A DNA stretch of 24,785 bases from Bacillota bacterium. GTDB taxonomy: Bacteria > Bacillota > Clostridia > Lachnospirales > Lachnospiraceae. Position 1 is the stretch's first letter. Every line of letters starts with the position of its first letter. Under the pieces are notes generated by a model. It searched no databases. It had not been told where the DNA came from and saw only the letters and a program-made list of their open reading frames with translations. Both the position numbers and the translations under genes were made by a program. The stretch is taken from assembly GCA_023407575.1 (NCBI GenBank), contig JAEYLX010000042.1, positions 1 through 24,785 of the forward strand, read 5' to 3'. Below, one piece after another: positions 1 through 7,302 of the stretch.

Positions 1-169
1 GACCAGGGAACGCACTTTCTCCATACTCTTCGTATTCACGAATCCAGCGATATAAACTATTATAATGAATGTCCAGTTGCTTAGCTACTTCAGAAACAGG
101 CATCTCATCATGAACAACAAGCTTTACGGCTGCTAATTTAAAATTCCTATCAAACTTTCTTCTTGCCAT
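1..169 (-). CDS. IS3-family transposase OrfA, N-terminal part (runs off the window)
   Basis: Fifty-six codons are visible on the minus strand, starting at an ATG (169-167) behind an AGGTG ribosome binding site. The protein begins MARRKFDRNFKLAAVKLVV and continues through a helix-turn-helix (VSEVAKQLDIHYNSLYRWI) typical of the OrfA DNA-binding subunit of IS3/IS150-group transposases, which recognises the element's terminal repeats. OrfB would lie outside the window, so it cannot be judged whether the element is intact. No frameshift is seen in the visible part. Confidence 0.85.
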   Translation of the reverse strand, partial: MARRKFDRNFKLAAVKLVVHDEMPVSEVAKQLDIHYNSLYRWIREYEEYGESAFPG

Positions 170-274
170 AAACTATTCACCTTTCACAGAATTCTCTTAT
201 CTAAGTGTCTAGTTTATTATACCATACCCAATAATTTAGATATTTAAACTGTCCACTTGACAGGGGGCATATCA
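1..274 (-). mobile_element. End of an IS3-family insertion sequence
   Basis: The start of an IS3-type OrfA lies on the minus strand. Upstream of it the DNA ends in a terminal-repeat-like stretch that, read on the minus strand from 274 inward, begins TGATATGCCCCCTGTCAAG. The outer TG, the run of C and the AAGTGGACAG continuation resemble IS3-family ends. Only this end is inside the window, so the target duplication cannot be checked. The exact boundary (near 274) is inferred from the TG/CA rule. Confidence 0.7.
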
Positions 275-601
275 TTTAGGGGTGGTGCTGATTTGTTATT
301 ATTAACAGAATACTAAATAATAGTCTATGTAAGTAACCCTTTAATTAGATAGTTATATTTTTCCTTTATTTTTTTGTAGAAATATGTTAAAATATGCCAG
401 AAGCTAGTAGTTAATATGATGGCATTGTTATGTTTGGAGGAAGATATGGATGCTTACCTAAAATTAAGTAAATAAAATCACGGGATATAATAATTAGAAC
501 GGATTGTGAAAGAGAAAATAAATGCATTTGTATTTATAGTGGTTGAAGAACGCTACTACAATAGAATTATTATTAAATGTACATAGATAGGAGATGATAG
601 A
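275..601. other. AT-rich intergenic stretch, no supported gene
   Basis: This 327-base stretch has no convincing ORF. It holds a nine-codon reading frame at 446-475 (MDAYLKLSK) behind a good GGAGGA site, which could be a leader peptide or a remnant, but nothing supports function. A TAAAAT box near 390 could be a -10 element for the downstream gene, with no convincing -35. Confidence 0.5.
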
Positions 602-1193
602 ATGAGCGTGATTTTGGGGTATCAAGCTAAAAATATGATTATCATGGCAGAAGATAATAGGTTGTCAAAACTCGATAATATTTTGGTATCTGATGAATCC
701 CATAAAATTATTATTATAAATGAACATTTGGCGATTTTTTTTCCCGGAAATAAAGCAGTACAAACTATGTTCCAGAATTATGTCAATCAGTTGGGTAATA
801 AAGAAAGTTATTGAAGATGTATTACTGAACATTGAAACCCTATTTATGTCATTGAAACTTAAGAATGAGGAATATGCACGTAATATTTTATCATCATCCT
901 CATGTTTTATTGTTGCAGGGAAAAACAAACAGCGACAAAATATTATGTATGCAGTATCCTACATAGATGAGAAATTAAGTAACAGCAAAACAGAGATTAT
1001 TTTATTTCCACCAAATGATTTAGATATGAAAACATGTAGTGACTTATATGTAAAATATATACACACTGATTTTGAGCACTGCATGGAAAAAACGATAAGA
1101 GAAATTTCAAAAAACAGTAAAGTAGTGAGCGCTACTGGAGATGTTTGGTGTTATAATCTAGTATCTGGAAGTAGTGATGTTAAGCATTTTTAA
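602..1193 (+). pseudogene. Proteasome-beta-like Ntn hydrolase, frameshifted
   Basis: Two overlapping frames make one protein: 602-814 gives the N-terminal 70 residues and the frame ending at 1193 gives the rest. After Met removal the first residue is Ser1. The pattern then follows the proteasome/HslV fold: VILGY strand, Asp17 in MAEDNR, Lys34 in the SHKI strand (Lys33 in HslV), then an AIFFPGN turn. The second frame supplies the helices and a CFIVAGKNKQ strand, and ends in an EISKNSKVVSATGDVW segment like the C-terminal strand-helix part of Ntn peptidases. The switch needs a +1 shift between about 785 and 812. A GGAG site precedes the ATG at 602. If the shift is real, the enzyme is truncated before the core completes. 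A sequencing error or recoding is the alternative. Substrate is unknown; it resembles stand-alone bacterial proteasome-like proteins more than HslV, and no HslU-like ATPase is nearby. Confidence 0.6.
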
Positions 1194-1516
1194 TTTGGTA
1201 GTAAAAGTATCTAAGGATAAATGTAATCTTAAGATTATAATGGGACTATAGGGTATAATTTCACATTGAAATTCATCTAGATATAAATCATTAAACAATG
1301 ATTTGTTTGTATGAACTTGGAAACGATTCTTCGCGAAAATAATAATCTAGCGAATAGAATGATTAAAGATAAATATGTGAACATTCTGGGAGAACTATTA
1401 TTGTTAATTACGGAAACTGATCCTTATTTGGTTTTAATTAAATAGATTGACATATGTATTACTAGAATATAATAATACGACTTGAAGAATGATAAATAGT
1501 AGAATGGGGGATTTTT
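1194..1516. other. Intergenic region with a possible 44-codon ORF
   Basis: This 323-base AT-rich spacer has one small frame, 1311-1445 (+), reading MNLETILRENNNLANRMIKD and ending LVLIK. It has no clear ribosome binding site and no recognisable family, so it may be a remnant. No terminator is evident after the Ntn-hydrolase gene. A promoter for the operon starting at 1517 should lie here, but no box stands out in the AT-rich background. Confidence 0.35.
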
Positions 1517-2560
1517 ATGCGCATTAGTAAGTTTTACGACGAAATAGTATTAAATCCATTTAGGAATTTTTTATTTACATATTTTCCTGTAATTGGAATT
1601 GCATTTTTAGAGTTTTTCAAGTTACAGAACACATTCTGCAAAATTCTGGCAATTATACTATTTGTAGTTCAGATTGTAATCGGTGTAATTCAAGTATATC
1701 ATACCAAGATAAAAAGATTACAATTACAAAATGAAAATACTGATATTAAGATAAAACTTGAAAATGAAAATAATGATTTGAAACGAAAACTAGAAAATGA
1801 GAAGTTCTTATCAAGACAATTGAATGAGATAAGTAGGATATTAAATGATAACATAACAAAGTTTATAATTGAAAATTTTCAATATGTTGGTGACGAAAGA
1901 TTAAAACATAAAGTCAGAAAGGAATCAGATCTAGCAAAGGTAATAAATCTGAATATTGATTTGATTAGGCAAATTAATACACGGTTAGAGGATTTAATAA
2001 AAAAGAGACTAGGACTAGAAAACGACATTACAAAGGATGTTACTGTCTCGATATATCATAAATTTGATTATTCTGTTAATGGAGAATGGAGAATGGATTT
2101 TGTAAATATTAATAAAAATAAGAAGAAAAGAAAAACTGCCGAATTTTCTGATCCAGAATCCGCAACTTCAAAATTTTTAGCTAATTCTAAGTTGTCATAT
2201 ATTTATGTTTATGACAAAAAAATTGCATCTCAATTAGGGAGATATCACCTGAGTGCTACAGATACTGAGCATGGTAATGTGGGATCAATGTATCTTTATA
2301 AAGTTGATTTTTCTGATGAGAATGATTTCATTACTGGGTTTTTAAGTATATCAACGTATGGATTTACTTTATGTAATCAAGACGGTTGTTGTAAAGGTGA
2401 TAATAACAATATTAAAAATTATTATTGTACTTCAGATAACTGTAAAAATCTTATGTCAATTACTAATGAAATATTAGGACCATTTCTAGAAATTATACAT
2501 GAAGAATTAAAAGAGCATTACATTGTTTGCATGCCAGTATCTGATGAGGACAAAAATTAA
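1517..2560 (+). CDS. Membrane protein: two TM segments, coiled coil, C-terminal sensor-like domain
   Basis: The product has 347 residues and is not a family I recognise. Residues about 16-36 and 40-60 are hydrophobic and form a probable TM hairpin. Residues 62-115 are a charged coiled coil with repeated LENEN/LKRKLENEK units. The C-terminal half (about 165-340) is a mixed alpha/beta domain ending in a GFLSIST strand, a Cys cluster (CNQDGCC, then CTSDNC about 15 residues on) and a final amphipathic helix. The strand-helix order is reminiscent of a GAF-type domain, and the cysteines could bind metal; both are guesses. A GGGGG site lies six bases before the ATG. It is first in a co-directional group with the CYTH, radical SAM, unknown and nuclease genes (34-base gap to the next), so it may be the group's membrane anchor or sensor. 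Confidence 0.8.
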   Translation: MRISKFYDEIVLNPFRNFLFTYFPVIGIAFLEFFKLQNTFCKILAIILFVVQIVIGVIQVYHTKIKRLQLQNENTDIKIKLENENNDLKRKLENEKFLSRQLNEISRILNDNITKFIIENFQYVGDERLKHKVRKESDLAKVINLNIDLIRQINTRLEDLIKKRLGLENDITKDVTVSIYHKFDYSVNGEWRMDFVNINKNKKKRKTAEFSDPESATSKFLANSKLSYIYVYDKKIASQLGRYHLSATDTEHGNVGSMYLYKVDFSDENDFITGFLSISTYGFTLCNQDGCCKGDNNNIKNYYCTSDNCKNLMSITNEILGPFLEIIHEELKEHYIVCMPVSDEDKN

Positions 2561-2594
2561 AACGGTGCTTCAACAAGTCAAATGGAGGAATAAT

Positions 2595-3155
2595 ATGCCG
2601 AAAAATATTGAAATTGAAAAAAAGTATGCGTTGTTGAATTATGATCATGTTTTGAAAGAACTGAATTCTTATCCTAAAGTAATAATAAATGAAATGCAAG
2701 AGGATATATATTATCATCCTCAACATAATGATTATACAAATAAGGAGATTGTATCTGAATGGTTTAGACTGAGAAAAACAGTAAATAATAATACTCTCAC
2801 ATTCAAACGCTGGCTACCAATTGGAGAAAAAATACAAACACATTGCAATGAATATGAAGTTGATATAAGTGATTTTGAAAATATGCAAAATATAATAAAT
2901 TGCATAGATATGGTCGAATTGGTAAGAGTTGTTAAATGTAGGAACTCTTGGTTAATAGATGATATCGAAGTATCTATTGACAGAGTTGAGAAACTAGGTG
3001 ACTATATTGAATTTGAGAGTAAATCAAAAGACTCAAATGTTGAAAACATGTTATATAAGATCGATGTATTAGCAAATAACATGGGATTTGAACTAGGAGA
3101 ACAAGATAGAAGAGGATATCCTTATCGTCTTCTTGAATTGCGAAAGAGGGGTTGA
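2595..3155 (+). CDS. CYTH-domain protein (triphosphate tunnel / CyaB-like)
   Basis: The ATG at 2595 is chosen over the in-frame ATG 72 bases upstream because a GGAGGAATAAT ribosome binding site sits directly before it and the family starts here. The protein has 186 residues. The ExExK signature is at residues 6-10 (EIEKK), followed by alternating basic and acidic strands of the tunnel: WFRLRK, TFKRW, EYEVDI, DIEVSIDRVEKLGDYIEFES. CYTH proteins bind triphosphates with divalent metal; members include class IV adenylate cyclases, thiamine triphosphatases and inorganic triphosphatases. Which reaction applies cannot be told. The stop is one base before the next gene's GTG start, indicating translational coupling to the radical SAM gene. 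A nucleotide or triphosphate substrate for the operon is a reasonable inference. Confidence 0.85.
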   Translation: MPKNIEIEKKYALLNYDHVLKELNSYPKVIINEMQEDIYYHPQHNDYTNKEIVSEWFRLRKTVNNNTLTFKRWLPIGEKIQTHCNEYEVDISDFENMQNIINCIDMVELVRVVKCRNSWLIDDIEVSIDRVEKLGDYIEFESKSKDSNVENMLYKIDVLANNMGFELGEQDRRGYPYRLLELRKRG

Positions 3156-3156
3156 T

Positions 3157-4278
3157 GTGAATAAACAATTGGAGATTTTAAGCATGGATGAGGTATTTGC
3201 TGAGTATTTTAAAAATGTTCAACAAGTATTTCTTTATATAAATGATGAATGTAATATTTATTGCAAACACTGTATATATAAGCCCAACATTACATTTAAT
3301 CTTGTTCGGACTGAGATACCTCTTGAAGAGGTTTACGTCCTACTTAATACTTTTTACTCTCTTGGGGCATCAAAATTATCTATTCTAGGCGGTGAACCCA
3401 CATTGTATGGGGCAAAAAACTATGGGGTCTCAATGTTGCCTGATGTTATTGAATATGCTAAAAAATTAGGATATTCATATGTGAGAATAGATACAAACGG
3501 ACAATTTGATAAATCGTTATTACAAAACAATAAATTTCGGATGTTAGATGAAATTTCGTATAGCCTAGATGGATATAACGAGAAAACTAATGACGACGTT
3601 AGAGGGAATGGTGTGTTTAAGAAAGCAATTTCCTCAATAAATGAGGCTGTAAAACTTGGATATAATGTTAACGTGACTACATGTTTATACCAGGAGCTGA
3701 TGGAAAAAAACGAAAATGGGGATTATTGTTTTGAACAATTGATTTATTTGTTGTCATCTTTAGGGGTGTGTCGAGTTAACTTTCACGCTTTGATAAAGGA
3801 TGGAACACCTATTGATACTTGGTCGGAAAACCTATATGTTGACCCTTATTTATGGTTATCGATTTATGAAAAAATATCTCAAAATATAAATAATAATAAA
3901 TATAGTATACCAGTCAGGATTCCAAAATCTTTTATTACTACTGAAGAATTCGAAAAAAATAAACAGTATTATGGGTATTGTCCTGTAAAGCTAGGAGAAA
4001 GAATATTAATCCATCCAAACGGTCAACTGCGGATATGTTCAGCCTTGCTATGTACTCCTTATTGTATTGCTTTTTATAATAATAAACACATTACATGGAA
4101 TAGCAATATGACAAATGAATCAGCGTCTCATAAAATAGATCAAGATACAGTTTGTACAAACCGAGGAAAAAAAGATTATAATGGCTTGTTACCATTGTGT
4201 TTTTCTTTTAAGCCGAATCAAAATGAGTATATTTGGGAAAGTAAACTAATGTGGGAAAACAGAAAATATGTAGATTAA
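3157..4278 (+). CDS. Radical SAM protein with cysteine-rich C-terminus
   Basis: I use the GTG at 3157, which has an AGAGGGG site at ideal spacing, giving about 373 residues; a TTG at 3133 is the longer alternative. The CxxxCxxC [4Fe-4S]/SAM motif is CNIYCKHC at residues 32-39, followed by LGGEPTLYG (GGE motif, about 77-85) and the RGNGVF/AIKLG-type segment of the TIM barrel. The C-terminal third has extra cysteines (YCPVKLGE, RICSALLCTPYC, DTVCTN, PLCFSF), spaced like a SPASM or twitch auxiliary-cluster domain. Such proteins often modify peptides or RNA, or act in maturation. No precursor peptide or sulfatase gene is adjacent. It sits between the CYTH gene (one-base gap) and an unrecognised gene (23-base gap). 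The reaction is unknown. Confidence 0.88.
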   Translation: MNKQLEILSMDEVFAEYFKNVQQVFLYINDECNIYCKHCIYKPNITFNLVRTEIPLEEVYVLLNTFYSLGASKLSILGGEPTLYGAKNYGVSMLPDVIEYAKKLGYSYVRIDTNGQFDKSLLQNNKFRMLDEISYSLDGYNEKTNDDVRGNGVFKKAISSINEAVKLGYNVNVTTCLYQELMEKNENGDYCFEQLIYLLSSLGVCRVNFHALIKDGTPIDTWSENLYVDPYLWLSIYEKISQNINNNKYSIPVRIPKSFITTEEFEKNKQYYGYCPVKLGERILIHPNGQLRICSALLCTPYCIAFYNNKHITWNSNMTNESASHKIDQDTVCTNRGKKDYNGLLPLCFSFKPNQNEYIWESKLMWENRKYVD

Positions 4279-4301
4279 TATATTTAATTAGGTGAATAAA
4301 T

Positions 4302-4904
4302 ATGATTAAAATGAATAAATATATAGGCCTGTTGACATTGAAGGAATATAGATTTCCAACAATTAATTGGAAATGTTTTAATCAAGATACATTGCTTGAT
4401 GCATCCTTTCTATGGACAATTCGATTGGCTGCATATTATGATAGTAATGATTTTGGATTACCTTGTTATTTGGGAATGAAATCTGACGATGCAATATGTA
4501 AAGGATTGGATTTATATAGATCATATGACATGTCGGAGTATATTATTATGTGTTATCCTTATTTTGTTGCTATTAAAAGCGGAACAATTGATTTACGTCA
4601 GGATTATGATGTCATTGAAGTGGTCTTTGGAAATTGTACAGAATTAACACGTAATAATAATGTTGATTTAACAATGATTTTCAAAGACAATGGCTATAAT
4701 ACTATTGGAGACGATACAATATTGGATGAAGATGAAATAAACTTACTATACAGGTATATGAAGTTGGCTAAATATAGATTTAGAGATGAGTCACTAAATG
4801 GATGTATAATAATACTTGAATGGAGTTTTGGCTATGATGTGGATGCGAATGGCATAAGAAAAAGTGAGAATTTTCTTATATTTAATGAAATGCGTGTTAT
4901 TTAG
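4302..4904 (+). CDS. Hypothetical protein, 200 residues
   Basis: I do not recognise this protein. It is soluble, acidic, and has no signal peptide or TM segment. It starts MIKMNKYIGLLTLKEYRFPT, has a central LDLYRSYDMSEYIIMCYPYF segment, and a C-terminal alternation of strands and a helix (DEINLLYRYMKLAKYRFRDE). An AGGTG site precedes the ATG at 4302. Its stop codon overlaps a possible GTG start of the nuclease gene and lies 14 bases before that gene's likely ATG, so it is firmly inside the operon. Conservation of the pair across genomes would be the test of a shared function. Confidence 0.75.
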   Translation: MIKMNKYIGLLTLKEYRFPTINWKCFNQDTLLDASFLWTIRLAAYYDSNDFGLPCYLGMKSDDAICKGLDLYRSYDMSEYIIMCYPYFVAIKSGTIDLRQDYDVIEVVFGNCTELTRNNNVDLTMIFKDNGYNTIGDDTILDEDEINLLYRYMKLAKYRFRDESLNGCIIILEWSFGYDVDANGIRKSENFLIFNEMRVI

Positions 4905-4918
4905 TGGAAGGTAATCTG

Positions 4919-5671
4919 ATGAAAATATTATCATGGAATGTTAACGGATTAAGATCGATTATTAATAATGGTGGATTTAAAGTAATTCTGGAAATGAACT
5001 ATGATTTGATATGCCTGCAGGAAGTGAAGATTAACGATGATTTTGATTTAAGAAGTATTGTACCATTAGAATATTTTATTGTAACCAATTATTCTCAGGC
5101 AAAAGGCAGAAATGGAGTTGTTGTATTAACTAAATTGAAACCAGTTGATGTATTTTATTGTATCAATCATATAAGATTAGATAATGAAGGTCGGTTTCTT
5201 TACATAGAATTTGATAATTTTAATTTAATTAATTTATATATGCCTCATGGAAAACGTGATAAAAGTGATATTTCGTATAAACTGGAAGTAAGTAAGTACT
5301 TATTGGGATTTTGTGAAGCAAATAAAAAAGATCTTATTATTACAACCGATTTTAATATTGCTCATACTGAAATAGATGTAGATAGATATAAGGATAATTT
5401 TGAAAATACAATGTTTTCTATAAAGGAACGTGCAGTTGTAGATGAGATGCTTAAGATTAATATGATTGATTCATACAGATATTTCAATAGTTCTCAAAGA
5501 AAATATTCATGGTGGACATATGCTTTTAATGCTAGAGAAAGAAATATGGGCTGGAGGATAGATTATATTTTTGTATCAAGTGATTTATTGAAATATATTA
5601 TACGAGCAGAGTTGTTAAATGATATTTATGGATCTGATCATTGCCCAACTGAATTAGTGATTAATATATAG
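4919..5671 (+). CDS. xth: Exodeoxyribonuclease III / AP endonuclease-type (EEP fold) nuclease
   Basis: The ATG at 4919 has a GGAAGG site before it and yields the typical family start MKILSWNVNGLRS; an in-frame GTG at 4904 would add five residues. The protein has 250 residues, the usual ExoIII/ExoA length. All catalytic blocks are visible: NVNGLR, DLICLQEVK (metal-binding Glu), the TDFNIAHTEID block (the usual GDFN has Thr for Gly), SWWTYAFNARERNMGWRIDY, and the final SDHCPTE (Asp-His pair). Family members nick DNA at abasic sites and degrade 3' ends, using Mg2+. The copy is AT-rich and lies in an accessory operon on a probable island, so it may be dedicated to that system rather than the cell's housekeeping repair enzyme. 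Confidence 0.9.
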   Translation: MKILSWNVNGLRSIINNGGFKVILEMNYDLICLQEVKINDDFDLRSIVPLEYFIVTNYSQAKGRNGVVVLTKLKPVDVFYCINHIRLDNEGRFLYIEFDNFNLINLYMPHGKRDKSDISYKLEVSKYLLGFCEANKKDLIITTDFNIAHTEIDVDRYKDNFENTMFSIKERAVVDEMLKINMIDSYRYFNSSQRKYSWWTYAFNARERNMGWRIDYIFVSSDLLKYIIRAELLNDIYGSDHCPTELVINI

Positions 5672-6265
5672 TCTTTATATGTTCTGTGATTTATCATAAG
5701 TTGAGCAAAAAGGGCTATTCTTAAGGTGGGATATCTGTAAATTGTTCTTAGTCTTAATATAAATCAAAAAGACAGGATAATATTTCGTTTGCACATTATA
5801 GTGCTCGAATTGGCCACTATGCAAGGCGCGTAAACATATTTGCGAGAAATTCTATTGGCGTGGTAATTGACATAACATTAAAAATGAAAAATGTTCAGAA
5901 CCATAATTTACACATGTTAATTGATAAAAAGATTAGGGTGTTATGAAAATAAACTATATCATGTAGTTGTATTTCAGGGAACTATAGTTTTAATAAAATC
6001 AATCCAATCCTTTCAGCGGCTATATTTTATCTATGATCAATCCAATCGAAACAAGACTGCCCTCTTAGATAAGATGAGATAATTTTGTCAAAGAATAAGT
6101 CTTGATAGTAAATGTGGATACCCACCTGGGGCAAGGTGTCACAAGACACTTTGACGTCATCTAAGTTAATAAATAATATCCGACGAGATATACAAAAACC
6201 GTTTTGTCACCTTAATCGAGCCTCTAACCGATGATTAAAGAAGGGATTCCGAAGTTCTCTCCGTA
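5672..6265. other. Island-end non-coding region with inverted repeats and a gene remnant
   Basis: No intact gene is seen. A start-less frame, about 5758-5946 (+), reads SARIGHYARRVNIFARNSIG and is faintly like the hexapeptide repeats of serine O-acetyltransferases; it may be a decayed remnant. From 6060 to 6215 the DNA carries short motifs in both orientations: TTTTGTCA at 6083-6090 and 6202-6209, GTCAAAG/CTTTGAC, AAGGTG (6133)/CACCTT (6208), and a hairpin AAGGTGTC-ACAA-GACACTTT at 6133-6152. Placed beside a tRNA-type attachment core, these could be arm-type sites for a tyrosine recombinase or its directionality factor. That reading is inference. Confidence 0.4.
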
Positions 6266-6285
6266 TTCAAGTCCCCTCGACTGCA
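6266..6285 (+). other. 3' end of a tRNA gene (probably tRNA-Leu): likely attachment core
   Basis: The bases read TTCAAGT (T-loop, 7 nt), CCCCT (T-stem 3' strand), CGACTGC (acceptor 3' strand) and A (discriminator), exactly the geometry of tRNA positions 54-73. The five bases before it (CCGTA) cannot pair with CCCCT and no tRNA body lies upstream, so this is a fragment. No CCA is encoded. A CGACTGC-A end matches a GCAGTCG acceptor, as in clostridial tRNA-Leu; the isotype is from memory. Integrative elements using a tRNA 3' end leave such a copy at the distal junction, which would place the island to the left. Confidence 0.6.
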
Positions 6286-6312
6286 TATAGCGAGAAGAAC
6301 GCTCGCATCAGT

Positions 6313-6360
6313 AAAAACAAGGGTTTCAAAGTTTGAATAAACTTTGAAACCCTTGTTTTT
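6313..6360. terminator. Perfect 22-bp hairpin, bidirectional intrinsic terminator
   Basis: The arms at 6313-6334 and 6339-6360 are perfectly complementary around a GAAT loop. The stem begins with five A and ends with T residues (six counting 6361), giving a U-tract in either direction. It lies 28 bases beyond the tRNA 3' fragment and fits the native terminator of the original tRNA transcript. It also isolates the island from the genes to its right. Confidence 0.85.
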
Positions 6361-6559
6361 TGTACTTGGAATAAAATTGAAATGCAACCGGAATGTAACT
6401 TATAGTATTCAGATAACAGTGGATGTTGATTATTACATATTTTGAATGGAACAGTTTATGCTTTAAATGCATACCTTCTTTTTTGCCTATCGCCCTATTA
6501 TAAGAACATCATTATAACGTTTTGAATAACAATAATGTAAAGAATAAAAGGATAGATTT

Positions 6560-6976
6560 ATGCAAGATTATCAGCATCAACACGAGAAAGAATTATCATT
6601 ATTACCAACAGATTATACATTTCAGATGGCTCTTAATAATGATGATGTTATTGCATTAGGTGCTCAACCATATAATCTTATAAGAATGCAACAATTTTTA
6701 AATCATGTAGAAAATGGAGTACCAGATAAAATAAGAATAACTATATTTAATGTTGATGGTTATCCAACAATTAGTACCTTACAATATGATGGATATAACA
6801 TTATTTTTACAAGACGGTATTTTGTAAAAGATGATATTAATTATATAACATATTATGGTGGCAAAATACTTGTGAAATTCAGAGAAGATAGTTATGATAG
6901 GATAAAAGATTACATACTAGTTACTTATGATAACGACGATGTATATATATTTTATGAAGTCGTGCCAAATTTTTAA
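6560..6976 (+). CDS. DUF4362-like protein
   Basis: The product has 138 residues. The segment from about 25 to 95 follows the DUF4362 pattern: NNDDVIALG, a YNLIRMQQFLNHVENG helix, DKIRITIF, VDGYPTISTLQYDG and strands to the end. DUF4362 proteins of Firmicutes are usually small secreted lipoproteins of unknown function. Here there is no signal peptide or lipobox: the start MQDYQHQHEKELSLLP is hydrophilic, so the product should be cytoplasmic or the N-terminus has been replaced. An AAAGGAT site precedes the ATG. It stands alone between the terminator at 6360 and a gene remnant. Confidence 0.7.
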   Translation: MQDYQHQHEKELSLLPTDYTFQMALNNDDVIALGAQPYNLIRMQQFLNHVENGVPDKIRITIFNVDGYPTISTLQYDGYNIIFTRRYFVKDDINYITYYGGKILVKFREDSYDRIKDYILVTYDNDDVYIFYEVVPNF

Positions 6977-6987
6977 TCAAGATGTAA

Positions 6988-7146
6988 ATTATATTAATAA
7001 CAAATGAGAAATTATCTGCAAAAGGATTATCTGTTGAAATTGGAATCTCACAGCGACAAGTTGAGAGGATTTTGAATAATCTAAAAAAATCAGGAAAAAT
7101 AATAAGGGTTGGAGCTAATAAAGGTGGTTATTGGAAAGTTATATAG
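6988..7146 (+). pseudogene. Remnant: C-terminal winged-helix of an AAA_4/Schlafen-type regulator
   Basis: An open frame without a start codon runs from 6988 to the TAG at 7144-7146. It translates to a winged-helix ending: LSAKGLSVEIGISQRQVERI, then LKKSGKIIRVGANKGGYWKV. The SQRQVERIL recognition helix, K(S)GKI turn and RVGANKGGYW wing are typical of the extreme C-terminus of ATP-binding (AlbA_2/AAA_4) putative transcriptional regulators. The other several hundred residues are absent, so this is a fragment left by deletion or recombination. Confidence 0.55.
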
Positions 7147-7302
7147 TAAGCATGTCGGAATAAAAGAATTAACTTTTTTATTTTATTCAACTGAAGATCT
7201 TAAATGCTACCTTACTTTACTATTTACGATAAAGACTTTTAGGGTATAGAAATACAAACAATAGAAAGTCAAAGAATTAAAAGATACTTACAGGAGGAAT
7301 CT
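7147..7302. other. AT-rich spacer upstream of the Nudix gene
   Basis: With the remnant before it, this makes a stretch of 326 bases lacking an intact gene. An A-rich/T-rich run (about 7158-7185) might form a weak hairpin. The strong AGGAGG of the Nudix gene lies at its end. No other feature is seen. Confidence 0.5.

Noticed and set aside
446..475. Nine-codon ORF (MDAYLKLSK) behind a good GGAGGA site
   Set aside because: Too short to support as a gene, and no attenuator hairpin or codon theme was found near it.
665..928. Minus-strand 87-codon frame opposite the Ntn-hydrolase gene
   Set aside because: No ribosome binding site and no recognisable family; it mirrors the coding strand of the Ntn-hydrolase gene.
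3157..4278. Radical SAM protein as a prokaryotic viperin
   Set aside because: It has a CxxxCxxC motif but not viperin-type surrounding sequence; the cysteine-rich C-terminus fits a SPASM/twitch-like protein better.
5758..5946. Start-less frame resembling a serine O-acetyltransferase hexapeptide repeat
   Set aside because: No start codon or ribosome binding site, and only a faint resemblance over about 50 residues; mentioned as a possible remnant only.
6266..6285. Complete tRNA gene
   Set aside because: Only the T-loop to discriminator portion is present; the upstream bases cannot complete the T-stem or a tRNA body.
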